Assembly: GCA_963794265.1 (NCBI GenBank)
Contig: CAWCDJ010000002.1
Span: 62,001 to 126,000, forward strand
DNA from: CAWCDJ01 sp963794265
GTDB lineage: Bacteria > Acidobacteriota > Terriglobia > Bryobacterales > Bryobacteraceae
Length of the DNA stretch: 64,000 nt
Reading direction: 5' to 3'
The translations under genes were made by a program, and so were the position numbers. The notes beneath the pieces were generated by a model, which made no database searches, was not told where the DNA came from, and saw nothing but the letters and a program-made list of their open reading frames with translations. Below, piece by piece: positions 32,703 through 41,330 of this stretch. Numbering within the stretch: the stretch's first letter is position 1; each line of letters starts with the position of its first letter.

Positions 32703-33452
32703 ATGGCAACCCCACGCATGGCCGGCTATCTGGCGAATATCTTTAACGTGCCGCCGCTGATCTTCCGGTTTCAGTTCAATCCGGAGTCGATCACCGATAA
32801 GAAGTCGTTCAACTATGAGCCCGCCGAAAACTTCGGACAGTGGGGCTTCGACCAGGCCGGCGCGGCTTCGGGACTCGGCTGGTTCGGCGGGGTTTACAAA
32901 GACGTCGCCGAAATCAGCTCGAACCTGATCGGCACCAAGCCGCTGCAGGCCAAGGGTGGCGGACCGCGCATCATCAGCATGGATTTCAACCTGGATGCCA
33001 CCCTGCCCGGTCCGCTCGACGGCGATCTCAGCCCGTCCGACGGCACGCATTACAGCGGCAGTATCCTGCCCGACCTCGCCGTGCTGCGGTCGTTCATGTA
33101 TCCCTCCTGGGACATCTTCGACATTGCCAACGCCGTCAAGTCCCTGTTCACCAGCAGCGGCGTGCCGTGCTGGGGTACGCCTCCCACTTGCAGCCTCAGC
33201 TACGGCGGCATCTCGGCCACCTGCGTGATGACCGATCTGAGCATCAAAATCGTGTCGTTCCAGGACGACGGCACTCCGCTGCGCGCCGATGTCAGCGTCA
33301 CCCTGCAGGAGCAGCCGTTCTCCGCCTCGCCGCTGGTGGAGTACGCCGCCCGCAGCTTCTACTACGTGCCCCTGAGCTACGGCCGCAAAGGCTTCGGGAA
33401 CGACTTCCTGAACGTCACGCCGGTCGTCGGAGCGATTCACTCGTTCAGATAA
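32703..33452 (+). CDS. CIS tube-initiator/baseplate protein (Afp7/Pvc7 N-terminal-like)
   Basis: The protein has 249 residues from ATG 32703, with GAAAGGAG upstream. The opening (LANIFNVPPLIFRFQFNPESITDKKSFNYEP) is the signature of the CIS tube-type domain, in which FxFNPxxI follows a short strand. Residues 80-200 contain PRIISMDFNLDATLPGP and ILPDLAVLRSFMYPSWDIFD, then PTCSLSYGGISATCVMTDLSIKIVSFQDDGTPLRADVSVTLQE, all family-typical. In Pvc7 this domain is fused to LysM; here LysM is supplied by the next separate gene. It connects the tube to the spike hub. Confidence 0.85.
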   Translation: MATPRMAGYLANIFNVPPLIFRFQFNPESITDKKSFNYEPAENFGQWGFDQAGAASGLGWFGGVYKDVAEISSNLIGTKPLQAKGGGPRIISMDFNLDATLPGPLDGDLSPSDGTHYSGSILPDLAVLRSFMYPSWDIFDIANAVKSLFTSSGVPCWGTPPTCSLSYGGISATCVMTDLSIKIVSFQDDGTPLRADVSVTLQEQPFSASPLVEYAARSFYYVPLSYGRKGFGNDFLNVTPVVGAIHSFR

Positions 33453-33456
33453 TCCC

Positions 33457-33774
33457 ATGCCTCTCTTACCCACTTCCCGATACCAGGGCCTGCCGGTCTT
33501 TGCCGCCGCCGATGCCAAGGGCGTGCCGCACCCCACGGTCGCCATGCGGCTGGTGCCCGCGCCGGCTCAAGGCGCCGCCACTCATCAACGCCCGATCACG
33601 CGCGGCGACACGGTGGAATCGCTGGCGGCGCAGTATTACGCGATCAGCGACTGGTGGTGGCGCATCTCCGACGCGAACGCGGCCGTCTTCCCGCTCGACT
33701 TCCAACCGGGCGACGTGGTGGGGATTCCCTCCGTCGCCGATGCCGGACTCGTGGTCCGCACGCGGAGCTTCTGA
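33457..33774 (+). CDS. LysM-domain baseplate protein
   Basis: The protein has 105 residues from ATG 33457, 4 bp after the previous stop. A LysM-like module fills residues about 48-92: RPITRGDTVESLAAQYYAISDWWWRISDANA, then FPLDFQPGDVVGIPSVADA. LysM modules in tail baseplates (as in phage gp53 or X proteins and Pvc7) hold neighbouring subunits together and need not bind peptidoglycan. The next gene begins 2 bp after its stop. Confidence 0.85.
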   Translation: MPLLPTSRYQGLPVFAAADAKGVPHPTVAMRLVPAPAQGAATHQRPITRGDTVESLAAQYYAISDWWWRISDANAAVFPLDFQPGDVVGIPSVADAGLVVRTRSF

Positions 33775-33776
33775 CC

Positions 33777-35009
33777 GTGCCGTTCAACCCCAGCGCGCTC
33801 GCCGCCGGATTGATCGGTTTCTCCGGCGCGCAAAGCCAGGCCGGCCCCCCCGCCAAGGAGCCGTTCGTCAAGGTTACCTGGCAAAAGAAGGACATCACCG
33901 CTTCCGTGGTCTCGGTCGAAGTCGAGGACAACGACCGCCTCATCGACACCGCTAAGATCACACTCAACGATCCCCAGGCCATCGCGGCCGATGTCTGCTA
34001 TGAGGAAGAGGTCGTCACCGTCGATATGGGCTGGGCCACCGAGCACGCGGTTCTGTTCGAAGGCCTGGTGGTGCGGAACACCAGCACCGCCGCCAACAAC
34101 TCCCGCCAGGTCGTGTTGGAAGCCTACGACTTCTCGCACCGCATGAATCGCACGGCCCGGAACATCACCTATCCGGCCGGCGCCCTGAGCGACCTGGTGC
34201 GCCAGATCGTGACCGACTCCAAGAAGCGATACCAATTCGACGCCGGCAACGTGCACATCGATGTCGACCCGGACCCGCAGGTGACCATCAGCCAGGTCAA
34301 CATGACCGATCTGCAGTTCCTGCAGTACCTGGCAGCGCGCTACTCGGCCCGGGCCTTTGTGGAATACAACGACGGCAAATCCCAGTTCTATTTCCAATCG
34401 GATAGCAAGATTGTGCAGGCCGACCGCCTGGGCGCCCTCCACTATTGCCACGGCTTCAGCAGCATCGTGGATTTCAGCTTCCACCGCATCTCGACGGGCG
34501 CCGCGCCGGTTCCGCAGGCCACCACGGTCAACCCCAAGGACGGAACTACCGCCTCGGCCCAGCCCACGCCGCCGGACCCGACGCCGTCCCCCACCGCCAA
34601 CCCGAACCTGCAGGCCAGCCTGGCGAAAACGAGCCCCGGGTCGGCGTCCGTCTATACCAGCGCGCTGAGCGCCTCTTCTTCCGCGCCCGGCAAGCCTTCC
34701 GACCAGATCCACACCACGAGCGCAACGGGCTTGCCGTCCGATCCGAACCTGCCGGAGATCCAGGGCAAGCGCGATCCTACCCGCATCCTGGGTCTGACCG
34801 GCGACGGCACTGCCGTGGGGACCATCAAACTGCGCGCCAAGGGCAAGGTTCAGATCCTGGGCGTCCCTTCCTGGGCCGAAGGCGATTGGTACGTGCACAA
34901 GGCGGTACACACCTACGCGAGCGGCGGCCCGGGAGAGAGTAAGTCCGGCAAATCGGCCGATAAGACCCGGCGCGGCACTTACCTCACCAAATTCTCGGTG
35001 ACTATATGA
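33777..35009 (+). CDS. Baseplate hub protein, phage late-control D / gp27-like (VgrG N-terminal half)
   Basis: The protein has 410 residues from GTG 33777. Upstream frame extension is rejected because it overlaps the LysM gene in another frame. The hub pattern is present: FVKVTWQKKDITASVVSVEVEDNDRLIDTAKITLNDP, MGWATEHAVLFEGLVVRNTST, QVVLEAYDFSHRMNRTARNITYPAG, VTISQVNMTDLQFLQYLAARYSARAFVEYNDGKSQFYFQ. A Pro/Thr/Ser-rich linker (about 245-330) separates this from a final beta part with VGTIKLRAKGKVQILGV. It forms the trimeric ring on which the spike sits. The spike itself is the following separate gene, so the VgrG equivalent is split. Confidence 0.87.
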   Translation: MPFNPSALAAGLIGFSGAQSQAGPPAKEPFVKVTWQKKDITASVVSVEVEDNDRLIDTAKITLNDPQAIAADVCYEEEVVTVDMGWATEHAVLFEGLVVRNTSTAANNSRQVVLEAYDFSHRMNRTARNITYPAGALSDLVRQIVTDSKKRYQFDAGNVHIDVDPDPQVTISQVNMTDLQFLQYLAARYSARAFVEYNDGKSQFYFQSDSKIVQADRLGALHYCHGFSSIVDFSFHRISTGAAPVPQATTVNPKDGTTASAQPTPPDPTPSPTANPNLQASLAKTSPGSASVYTSALSASSSAPGKPSDQIHTTSATGLPSDPNLPEIQGKRDPTRILGLTGDGTAVGTIKLRAKGKVQILGVPSWAEGDWYVHKAVHTYASGGPGESKSGKSADKTRRGTYLTKFSVTI

Positions 35010-35031
35010 TACGTTCCATGAGCGCACTCGC

Positions 35032-35853
35032 ATGATTACCAACCTCGACCTGGAGCGCCACATCGGCAAGTATTACGGCAAGTACAGCGGTGTCGTCATG
35101 GACAACCAGGACACCGACAAAGCCGGCCGCATCCAGGTCCAGATCCCCAGCATCTTCGGGACCACGCAGGCGGTGTGGGCGCGGCCCTGCTTCCCGGCGC
35201 GCCATTTCTTCGTCCCCGATATCGGCGACATGGTGTGGGTCGAATTCGAAGCCGGCGACCCCAGTTACCCGCTGTGGGTCGGCACGTGGTACAAGGACGG
35301 CGCCGTGCCCACCGAAGCCGCGGTCTCGCCGCCGGATAACCGGGTGATTCAGACGCCGTCCGGCCACACGGTGGAATTCAGCGACAAAAGCGGCGACGAG
35401 AAGATCCTGATCCGTCACAAGGGGAATGCATTTCTATCCATCGACAAGAACGGCAGCGTCCTCATAGCCAACCAGAAGGGCTCCTCGATCTCGCTCGACG
35501 CGGACCAGCAGAACATCACCATCCTCGAGCAGCACAGCAACGTCGTCACCATGACCTCGGACGGCGTCACCATCGCCAACAAGTCCGGAACCACCATCGA
35601 GCTCAAGGACAACGGGGTGCGCGTCCTCGCCGCCGGCACCGTGCAGATCTCCGGCAAGAGCCTGGCCCTGCAGGGCTCGGCCGTGAACATCGGATCGAGC
35701 CCCACGGATGGCGTCATCATGCCGTCGCTCTTCGCGGCGATTTTCGACGCCCACACCCACGCCACGGCGCTCGGACCCTCCGGTCCGCCGCTACCGCCGC
35801 TCACGCCCACGGTGAAAGCGGTGTGCTCCCAGACGGTCAAGGTGTCGCTATGA
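35032..35853 (+). CDS. Baseplate spike protein (gp5/VgrG C-terminal-like, OB fold plus beta-helix)
   Basis: The protein has 273 residues from ATG 35032. The gp5 OB-fold is at about 15-90: YYGKYSGVVMDNQDTDKAGRIQVQIPSIFG, VWARPCFPARHFFVPDIGDMVWVEFEAGDPSYPLWVG. A beta-helical needle of short repeats follows: IQTPSGHTVEFSDKSGDEKILIRHKGNAFLSIDKNGSVLI, GVTIANKSGTTIELKDNGVRVLA, VQISGKSLALQG. The C-terminus HTHATALGPSGPPLPPLTPTVKA is Pro-rich, which leads naturally into the Pro-rich next gene. No lysozyme domain is inserted, unlike T4 gp5. The stop overlaps the next start by 4 bp (ATGA). Confidence 0.9.
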   Translation: MITNLDLERHIGKYYGKYSGVVMDNQDTDKAGRIQVQIPSIFGTTQAVWARPCFPARHFFVPDIGDMVWVEFEAGDPSYPLWVGTWYKDGAVPTEAAVSPPDNRVIQTPSGHTVEFSDKSGDEKILIRHKGNAFLSIDKNGSVLIANQKGSSISLDADQQNITILEQHSNVVTMTSDGVTIANKSGTTIELKDNGVRVLAAGTVQISGKSLALQGSAVNIGSSPTDGVIMPSLFAAIFDAHTHATALGPSGPPLPPLTPTVKAVCSQTVKVSL

Positions 35854-36206
35854 GCAAATGCAGCTTTCCGCCCATGCCGTCGTTCCCGGCATTCGCGTTT
35901 CCGCCCCTGCCGTCACTCCCGAGCTTCGACGTGTCGCCGCCCTCGCTGCCCTCGCCGCCGTCGCTGCCGGGGCTGCCTTCGGTGGCGCTGCCGTCGTTTC
36001 CGGCGTTCGCGTTTCCGCCCCTGCCGTCGCTCCCGAGTTTCGACGTGTCGCCGCCCTCGCTGCCCTCGCCGCCGTCTCTGCCGGGGCTGCCCCCGGTGGC
36101 GCTGCCGTCGTTCCCGGCACTGGCATTTCCGCCGCTGCCGTCGCTCCCCAGCTTCGACGTCTCGCCGCCCTCGCTGCCGAAGCTGCCGGACTGCCCGTTG
36201 GATTGA
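35850..36206 (+). CDS. Proline-rich repeat protein at the PAAR-tip position
   Basis: The protein has 118 residues from ATG 35850. It consists almost wholly of three copies of a 38-residue unit starting at residue 10; the unit contains PSFPAFAFPPLPSLPS and FDVSPPSLPSPPSLPGLP, and the third copy is shortened. Pro makes up roughly a third of the residues, Ser and Leu/Phe most of the rest. Single cysteines lie near each end (C4, C115). The gene sits between the spike and gp25 genes, where Afp/PVC-type clusters usually encode the PAAR cone. It has no PAAR motif. It may form a polyproline-type spike extension, a tip or an assembly scaffold; this is inference from position and composition. The DNA is 114-bp tandem repeats. 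Confidence 0.7.
   Translation: MSKCSFPPMPSFPAFAFPPLPSLPSFDVSPPSLPSPPSLPGLPSVALPSFPAFAFPPLPSLPSFDVSPPSLPSPPSLPGLPPVALPSFPALAFPPLPSLPSFDVSPPSLPKLPDCPLD
35877..36206 (+). repeat. Three tandem 114-bp coding repeats
   Basis: Units start at 35877, 35991 and 36105 (the last partial) and are nearly identical at nucleotide level. This indicates recent duplication or gene-conversion homogenisation. They code for the Pro-rich 38-residue units. Confidence 0.85.
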
Positions 36207-36208
36207 CT

Positions 36209-36406
36209 ATGGCGCTCGATAAGAACCAGCTGCAAACCGATCTCGCAAACGCGTTTCAAAGCGCGAAGGACAATTCCTGGACGATCGCGCAAGTGGCCGC
36301 GGCCATTGCCGCCGCGATCGACACCTATGTCACGGCCGGCGAAATCAAGGGATTGACGGTCGATTTGACCAGCGGCGCGCAGAACAACCAGGCCAAGGTG
36401 CAATGA
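36209..36406 (+). CDS. Small conserved-looking baseplate-region protein
   Basis: The protein has 65 residues from ATG 36209, 2 bp after the Pro-rich gene. It has a helical N-terminus (LDKNQLQTDLANAFQSAKDN), an Ala-rich helix (WTIAQVAAAIAAAIDTYVTAGEIKGL) and a polar tail. No known family was recognised. It lies directly before gp25 with a shared GAGGTG ribosome site overlapping its stop, so it is most likely a structural or chaperone component of the baseplate. Confidence 0.65.
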   Translation: MALDKNQLQTDLANAFQSAKDNSWTIAQVAAAIAAAIDTYVTAGEIKGLTVDLTSGAQNNQAKVQ

Positions 36407-36411
36407 GGTGA

Positions 36412-36780
36412 ATGATGGCTGCTACCATTACCGGCTTCGGCTTTCCGTTTCGCATCGATTCCACCGGCGGGGTGGCCACCGCCTCCGACCGCGAGAAGAT
36501 CCGGCAGAACATCCTGCTGATTCTCGGTACGCGCCTCGGGGAACGGCCCCTGCTGCGCAATTTCGGCACGCGCCTGCCATCGCTGGCGCACGAGCCCAAC
36601 GACAGTGTGCTCGCCGAAATCATCCAGACACAGGCGCGCGAAGCGCTCATGCAATGGGAGCCGCGCATCCTGGTCACCAACACCAGTGTCGAGCGGAATG
36701 AGGGCACTCTTATGCTGCGCGTCAACTTTGTTTATCTCACCGAGCCTCTGGCCGACAGCCTGTCGGCGCCGCTCGCGTGA
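36412..36780 (+). CDS. gp25-like baseplate wedge protein
   Basis: The protein has 122 residues; ATG 36412 or 36415. It has a gp25/GPW pattern: GFGFPFRIDSTGGVATASDREKIRQNILLILGTRLGERPLLRNFGTRL, including the EPR-like region ERPLLRNFG, and a C-terminal strand segment (NEGTLMLRVNFVYLTEPLADS). gp25 in T4, T6SS (TssE) and Afp9 joins the first sheath ring to the baseplate. It is followed by baseplate J after 42 bp. Confidence 0.93.
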   Translation: MMAATITGFGFPFRIDSTGGVATASDREKIRQNILLILGTRLGERPLLRNFGTRLPSLAHEPNDSVLAEIIQTQAREALMQWEPRILVTNTSVERNEGTLMLRVNFVYLTEPLADSLSAPLA

Positions 36781-36822
36781 AACGGCAGGCCATGAAGAAA
36801 GCACCCGGGTAGGACGACGAAA

Positions 36823-38367
36823 ATGCCAGCTCCGGTACCGGCTGTAGATTACACGAATAAAGATTACGCCTCGCTGCGGCAGGCGATGCTCGACCTGGCG
36901 CGCTACCGGCTGCCCGAATGGACCGACCAGACGCCGGCAGACCTTGGCGTTCTGATGATCGACCTGTTCGCCTATATGGGGGATATCGTCCTGTATTACC
37001 AGGACCGCATCGCCAGCGAGTCGTTCCTGACCACCGCCGCCGAGCGCCGGAGCGTGCTGCTGCTGCTGCGCCTGATCGGCTACGAGCTGCAGGCGCCGAT
37101 TGCCTCCAACGCGGAACTGAGCCTCACGTTCAACGCCCCCGGAAACGGCGCGTCGTCTTCGGTCACGATTCCGCAAGGCGCGCAGTTCGCCACCGATTCG
37201 AGCGCGGGCCCGGTGCAGACGTTCGAGTATCTCGGGCCCGACATGACAGTGGATGTGAACACCGCGCCCATTGCGGGGGCCGGCGGCATTCGAACCCTCA
37301 CCGGTCTGCAGGTGCGCAACAGCAAGACCGCGCCGCAGGAGACCCTGGGCTCCTCCACCGGCGAGCCCAACCAGAGCTTCCCGCTATCGCAGCAGCCGCT
37401 GATTGCGGACTCGCTCGAAGTCGAGGTCGATGAAGGCGCCGGCTTCGTGCTGTGGGATCGTCGCGACAACCTGCTCTACTACACCGCTTCGGACGGCAGC
37501 ACCACCGTGGCCGGCGCCGGCTCCACCGATTATTACGTGCAGTACGACGAGAACGGCGTCGCCTCGGTGGTCTTCGGGGACGGCATCTACGGCAAGGTCC
37601 CCGCGCCCGGGAACAACAACATTCGCGCGCGCTACCGCACCGGCGGCGGCGCGGCCGGCAACGTGGCTGCCAATGCGATCAGCAAGGCCAATACCAAGCT
37701 TGCGCTCTTCAAAAGTGTCGCCAACCCCGCGGCGGCAGTGGGCGGCGCGGATGGCGAAACGCTGGACCACGCCGTGCGCTTCGGCCCCCTGGCCTTCCGG
37801 TCCGGAATGCGCGCCGTCACCCTCAACGATTACGTTTCACTGGCGCAGCAGGCCGGAGGCGTAGCCAAGGTGCGCGCCCGCAGCCGCGGCTGGAACCAGG
37901 TGGACCTGTTCGTGGCGCCGCAGGGCACCGCCTGCGCCGCCGCCACCGCCGATCTCAAAAAGCGCCTCGTCGCCTTCTTCGAAGACAAGCGCATGGCCGG
38001 CACCTTCGTCCACGTGCAGGACCCCACGTGCGTGCCCGTCGACATCGCGGCCGGCGTGGTGGTGCAGCACAACTACGACCCGGAGACCGTGCGCCAGGGC
38101 GCCATCGCCGCGATCCGGAACCTGCTGGCGTTCGCGAACGTCGATTTCGCGATCACACTGTACCTGAGCCAGATCTACGAAGCCGTGGAATCCGTGCCCG
38201 GCGTTTTCGCCGTCAACGTCACGCAGTTCATGCGGCGCTCCCTGCTCCCCCTGGTCCCGCTCCGCTTCGGCATCCAGATCCCGCAGGACGGCCGCATTCG
38301 CATGGACGATTTCGAGATCCCCATGCTGGGCGCCCTGAACGTTACGGCGGAGGAGGTGGTGACATGA
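36823..38367 (+). CDS. Baseplate J / gp6-like wedge protein
   Basis: The protein has 514 residues from ATG 36823, with AGGACGA upstream. The N-terminus YTNKDYASLRQAMLDLARYRLPEWTDQTPADLGVLMIDLFAYMGDIVLYYQDR is highly characteristic of the baseplate J family of injection systems (Afp11/Pvc11). The middle has VVFGDGIYGKVPAPGNNNIRARYRTGGGAAGNVAANAI and the J-family AVRFGPLAFRSGMRAVTLNDYVSLAQQAGGVAKVRAR. The C-terminus contains repeated alpha/beta units (VDIAAGVVVQHNYDPETVRQGAIAAIRNLL). It overlaps the next gene by 4 bp. Confidence 0.95.
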   Translation: MPAPVPAVDYTNKDYASLRQAMLDLARYRLPEWTDQTPADLGVLMIDLFAYMGDIVLYYQDRIASESFLTTAAERRSVLLLLRLIGYELQAPIASNAELSLTFNAPGNGASSSVTIPQGAQFATDSSAGPVQTFEYLGPDMTVDVNTAPIAGAGGIRTLTGLQVRNSKTAPQETLGSSTGEPNQSFPLSQQPLIADSLEVEVDEGAGFVLWDRRDNLLYYTASDGSTTVAGAGSTDYYVQYDENGVASVVFGDGIYGKVPAPGNNNIRARYRTGGGAAGNVAANAISKANTKLALFKSVANPAAAVGGADGETLDHAVRFGPLAFRSGMRAVTLNDYVSLAQQAGGVAKVRARSRGWNQVDLFVAPQGTACAAATADLKKRLVAFFEDKRMAGTFVHVQDPTCVPVDIAAGVVVQHNYDPETVRQGAIAAIRNLLAFANVDFAITLYLSQIYEAVESVPGVFAVNVTQFMRRSLLPLVPLRFGIQIPQDGRIRMDDFEIPMLGALNVTAEEVVT

Positions 38368-39644
38368 AGATCGCCGCCTTTCGCGCCGATTCCGACCTGG
38401 TCGGAAGGCGCATCCGTATCGCCTGGGTGTTCGTGCTGGAAGGCGCGGACACGCTGGCAAGCATTCCGGCGGTCACGCTGCGCCGCAAGACGCGCGATTT
38501 CGAATATCCCACAGCCGGCGCAGCCGACGCCTTCCTGGTCTACTCCAGCGCCGCCTTTCCGCCGGCCGGATCGGAGGTCACCGAGCCGTTCGCCTGGGAG
38601 CGCCGCGATGGCGGCCTCAAGGTCCAGACAACCGTCGATTCCGCGCGCGCGGCGATTTCGGGCCAGCTGGTCGAAACCCTCCGCATAACTGCCTCGACCA
38701 GTTTCAACAGCGACGGGACTCCCGCACGGCGCCGCATCGAAGTTCTGGATATCAACGGCGGTGCCGGTCTGCAGCCCGGCACCACTTACTACTACCAGAT
38801 CTTCAGTTCGCTGCTGGCCGCCGTCACAGACCCGTCGCCGTACCGCTCCACCGCCACCGCCACCGAGTCCTACCGCCTCGGCCGCCGCCTCTACGAGATG
38901 CTGCCCGCCATCAACCGCCGGCACGACGTCGTGACCTATCCCGTCGCCGACGACGCCGCGGCAATTCCCGAGGCCGCCACCCAGGCCGGCCAGCTGCGCC
39001 GCTTTGTCGATCTTTTCGGCGTGGCGCTCGATTCCCTTCGCAGCGGCGCGGAGGGGCTCAAAAACCTCCACGATACCGAACAGGTCGATTACCGGCGGCT
39101 GCCGCTGCTGGCCCGCTGGATCGGCTGGGACCTCAGCTTCAGCGCCGGCATTCCGCTGCAGCGCCACGAGATCCGCTATGCGCCCGCGCTCTACCGCATC
39201 ACCGGCACCATCCCCGGATGCATGATCTGGGTCAAGCGGCTGACCGGCTGGGACAGCCAGATCAAGGAATTTTACAGGAACGTCTTCTTCACCAACAATA
39301 CCGGCGATCCCGAGGTCCCGGGCGACCAGGGCTCGCGAACCGTGGACACATCGAACGCCGCGCTGCTGGCGAATATGGGCAAGTTCGCGGACACTGCGTC
39401 GTATACCTATGACACGGGCACGGCCGATTCCGACTGGTATGCCTACAACGTAGTGGGCATTTTCATCGCGCCGCCGGATAGCGACACGGTCGCTGCCATC
39501 TCGCGCAAGCGCGGCAAGCTGGTCAACAACCTGGCCCTGTTCCTTCCGGTAAACATTCGCGGCGTCGTCATCCTGCAGTTGCCGGCCACCGCCGACTCGC
39601 GAACCGACGCCATGGACCTGCTGCAGGGCACAAAAGAAACGTAG
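38364..39644 (+). CDS. Tail protein I / gp7-like wedge protein (Afp12-like position)
   Basis: The protein has 426 residues from ATG 38364. The N-terminal half is a beta-domain with Ig-like strands (IRIAWVFVLEGADTLASIPAVTLRRKT; GLQPGTTYYYQIFSS). The C-terminal half has the tail-protein-I pattern: YRLGRRLYEMLPAINRRHD, QLRRFVDLFGVALDSLRSGAEGLKNLHDTEQVDYRRLPLLARWIGWDLSF and YAPALYRITGTIPGCMIWVKRLTGWDSQIKEF. This domain partners baseplate J in forming the wedge. The next gene starts 3 bp after its stop. Confidence 0.85.
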   Translation: MKIAAFRADSDLVGRRIRIAWVFVLEGADTLASIPAVTLRRKTRDFEYPTAGAADAFLVYSSAAFPPAGSEVTEPFAWERRDGGLKVQTTVDSARAAISGQLVETLRITASTSFNSDGTPARRRIEVLDINGGAGLQPGTTYYYQIFSSLLAAVTDPSPYRSTATATESYRLGRRLYEMLPAINRRHDVVTYPVADDAAAIPEAATQAGQLRRFVDLFGVALDSLRSGAEGLKNLHDTEQVDYRRLPLLARWIGWDLSFSAGIPLQRHEIRYAPALYRITGTIPGCMIWVKRLTGWDSQIKEFYRNVFFTNNTGDPEVPGDQGSRTVDTSNAALLANMGKFADTASYTYDTGTADSDWYAYNVVGIFIAPPDSDTVAAISRKRGKLVNNLALFLPVNIRGVVILQLPATADSRTDAMDLLQGTKET

Positions 39645-39647
39645 ATT

Positions 39648-41330
39648 ATGGCTGGAAACTACTCCAATGGAGGCGTGGACACTTTCAATCCGGCGAAGCA
39701 GTACATCGGGGTGCGCCTCCAACAAGGCGTCCCGCTGCTGGACCGCGACTGGAACGAGCTCGAAGACACGCGAAGATACTTCGAGCAGATGCTGCAACAG
39801 AACTTCATCGGGGAAGGCGCGCCCGACGACAGGGGCTTCCGTATCGGCGCGCCCACGGTTCCCGCGCCCAACGATTTCGTGATCGGCGCCGGCCGTTACA
39901 TGGCGGGCGGATACGACGTATGGAATTCCGCCCCCGTGTTCTATAGCGAGCAGGCGGGCGCCCCGGCGCTCCCCGCCGCCGCCACCGCCGATACCTTGAC
40001 GGTCTACCTGTTGCCCGCCATCTCCCGCGTCACCAGCCGGGAAGATCCCGACCTGCGCAATGCCCAGGACATCAACCTGGAAACCTGCCAGCGCGACAAG
40101 CTTACCTGGACCGTGGGCGTGACGCGACTCCCGCAGGTGCCGCCCGACGGAGCCGTGGCCCTGGCCCTCATTCAACGCCCGGCGGGCACGACTAACATCA
40201 CCGAGGCCATGATCCAGGACCAGCGGCGCACCCACCTGAACCTGGCCGCCCTGCGCGACGACCAGACCGGGCTGGCGGGCAAAGTCGCGGCCATCCAGGC
40301 GCAGATCCAGAACATGCAGCTCGATATTCAGAACGTCAAGGTGCAGTTGGCGCGCCTGTTCTGGGATCTCACCGTGACTTCGTCCACGGGACTGAAGCTG
40401 TTTGCCCAGGCGGTCTCGGTGACCGTCGCCGTGAAGGACGGCTTGGGCGCCCCCGTGCAAGGCGCCTACCTTGAGTTTTCCACCAGTTGGGGGGTGCTCG
40501 ACCCCGCCACCGCCGCCACGGACGCTTCCGGCAACGTCACCGTGACGTTGTATGGACTCGAAAGCCCGACCGTGCCTCCGCGCTCGGATGTGGCCGTGCT
40601 GCAGGGCGCCATCGACAAGGTGAGCCGTGCGACCCTCGCCAACCCCGGAGCGATCAAGTACAGCGAGGTCAAGCTGCAGCCGCAGGAGATGGCCCTGGTC
40701 TCGCGCTACAGTCCCACCCAGAGCTTCACCGATCTCTCCATCGATCTGCCCACCGCCCCCATCGTGGATTACCCGCCGGTGCAGTCCGCCACCGTCACGG
40801 TGCACGCCAAGGAGCGGGACGGCGCCATCGTCCGCGGCGTTGGCAGCGTGCAGGTGCGCTTCGGGATGTGGGTGCGCAACTGGGCGCAGACCAAGATCGT
40901 GGACACGATCTCCAACGTCGCCGTCGGCGCGCGCGTCGGCGACCTGATGCGCCAGGGAGTTGCCGCCGCCGGATTCGATACCGCCAAAGTAAACACGATC
41001 CTGCCCGCCGTGCTCCAGGATATCCACGACGAGACCACCCAGAGTTTCAAAATCGCCGTACTTCCCGACCCGACCACGCCGGACGATCAGCTTAGCCAAA
41101 CCGGCACGCTCGGCCAGGTGATCGCGCAGGAGGCCACCACCGCCGTGGGCGCCAAAACCAACGTGGCGATTTCCAGGCAGCTCGACCAGTACCAGGCCGA
41201 TCCCACCAGCGGCGTCACCGCCACAAACGTCTCCACCGTGCGGCGGGTGATCGTCCAACAGTCGTCGCAAACTTCGGCCGGCCTGGCGCAGTACCAGCGC
41301 CAGGCCTTTAATAGCGCGAGCCGGGTGTGA
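39648..41330 (+). CDS. DUF6519-like tail-fibre/baseplate-peripheral protein with an Ig-like insert
   Basis: The protein has 560 residues from ATG 39648. The start NYSNGGVDTFNPAKQYIGVRLQQGVPLLDRDWNELED matches the DUF6519 N-terminal theme (DxFxPxKxYxxVxxQQGxxxLDxDWNE). Proteins of this type are found at the periphery of injection-system baseplates or attached to beta-helices. A coiled helix (VAAIQAQIQNMQLDIQNVKVQLARLFW) at about 220-250 precedes an Ig/Big_1-like domain (VSVTVAVKDGLGAPVQGAYLEFSTSWGVLDPATAATDASGNVTVTLYG). The C-terminal third is helical with Thr-rich linkers. Its stop overlaps the GTG of the PASTA gene, implying that the two products work together. Confidence 0.75.
   Translation: MAGNYSNGGVDTFNPAKQYIGVRLQQGVPLLDRDWNELEDTRRYFEQMLQQNFIGEGAPDDRGFRIGAPTVPAPNDFVIGAGRYMAGGYDVWNSAPVFYSEQAGAPALPAAATADTLTVYLLPAISRVTSREDPDLRNAQDINLETCQRDKLTWTVGVTRLPQVPPDGAVALALIQRPAGTTNITEAMIQDQRRTHLNLAALRDDQTGLAGKVAAIQAQIQNMQLDIQNVKVQLARLFWDLTVTSSTGLKLFAQAVSVTVAVKDGLGAPVQGAYLEFSTSWGVLDPATAATDASGNVTVTLYGLESPTVPPRSDVAVLQGAIDKVSRATLANPGAIKYSEVKLQPQEMALVSRYSPTQSFTDLSIDLPTAPIVDYPPVQSATVTVHAKERDGAIVRGVGSVQVRFGMWVRNWAQTKIVDTISNVAVGARVGDLMRQGVAAAGFDTAKVNTILPAVLQDIHDETTQSFKIAVLPDPTTPDDQLSQTGTLGQVIAQEATTAVGAKTNVAISRQLDQYQADPTSGVTATNVSTVRRVIVQQSSQTSAGLAQYQRQAFNSASRV

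Noticed and set aside
27226..32719. Two long minus-strand open frames opposite the tape-measure-like genes
   Set aside because: Their His/Gln/Arg-rich composition is typical of antisense frames, while the plus-strand genes have ribosome sites and tight operon spacing.
35837..36403. Minus-strand Gly/Ser/Asp-rich repeat frame that looks like a collagen- or RTX-type protein
   Set aside because: It is the exact complement of the Pro-rich repeats; the plus strand has ATGA coupling to the spike gene and to the next gene.
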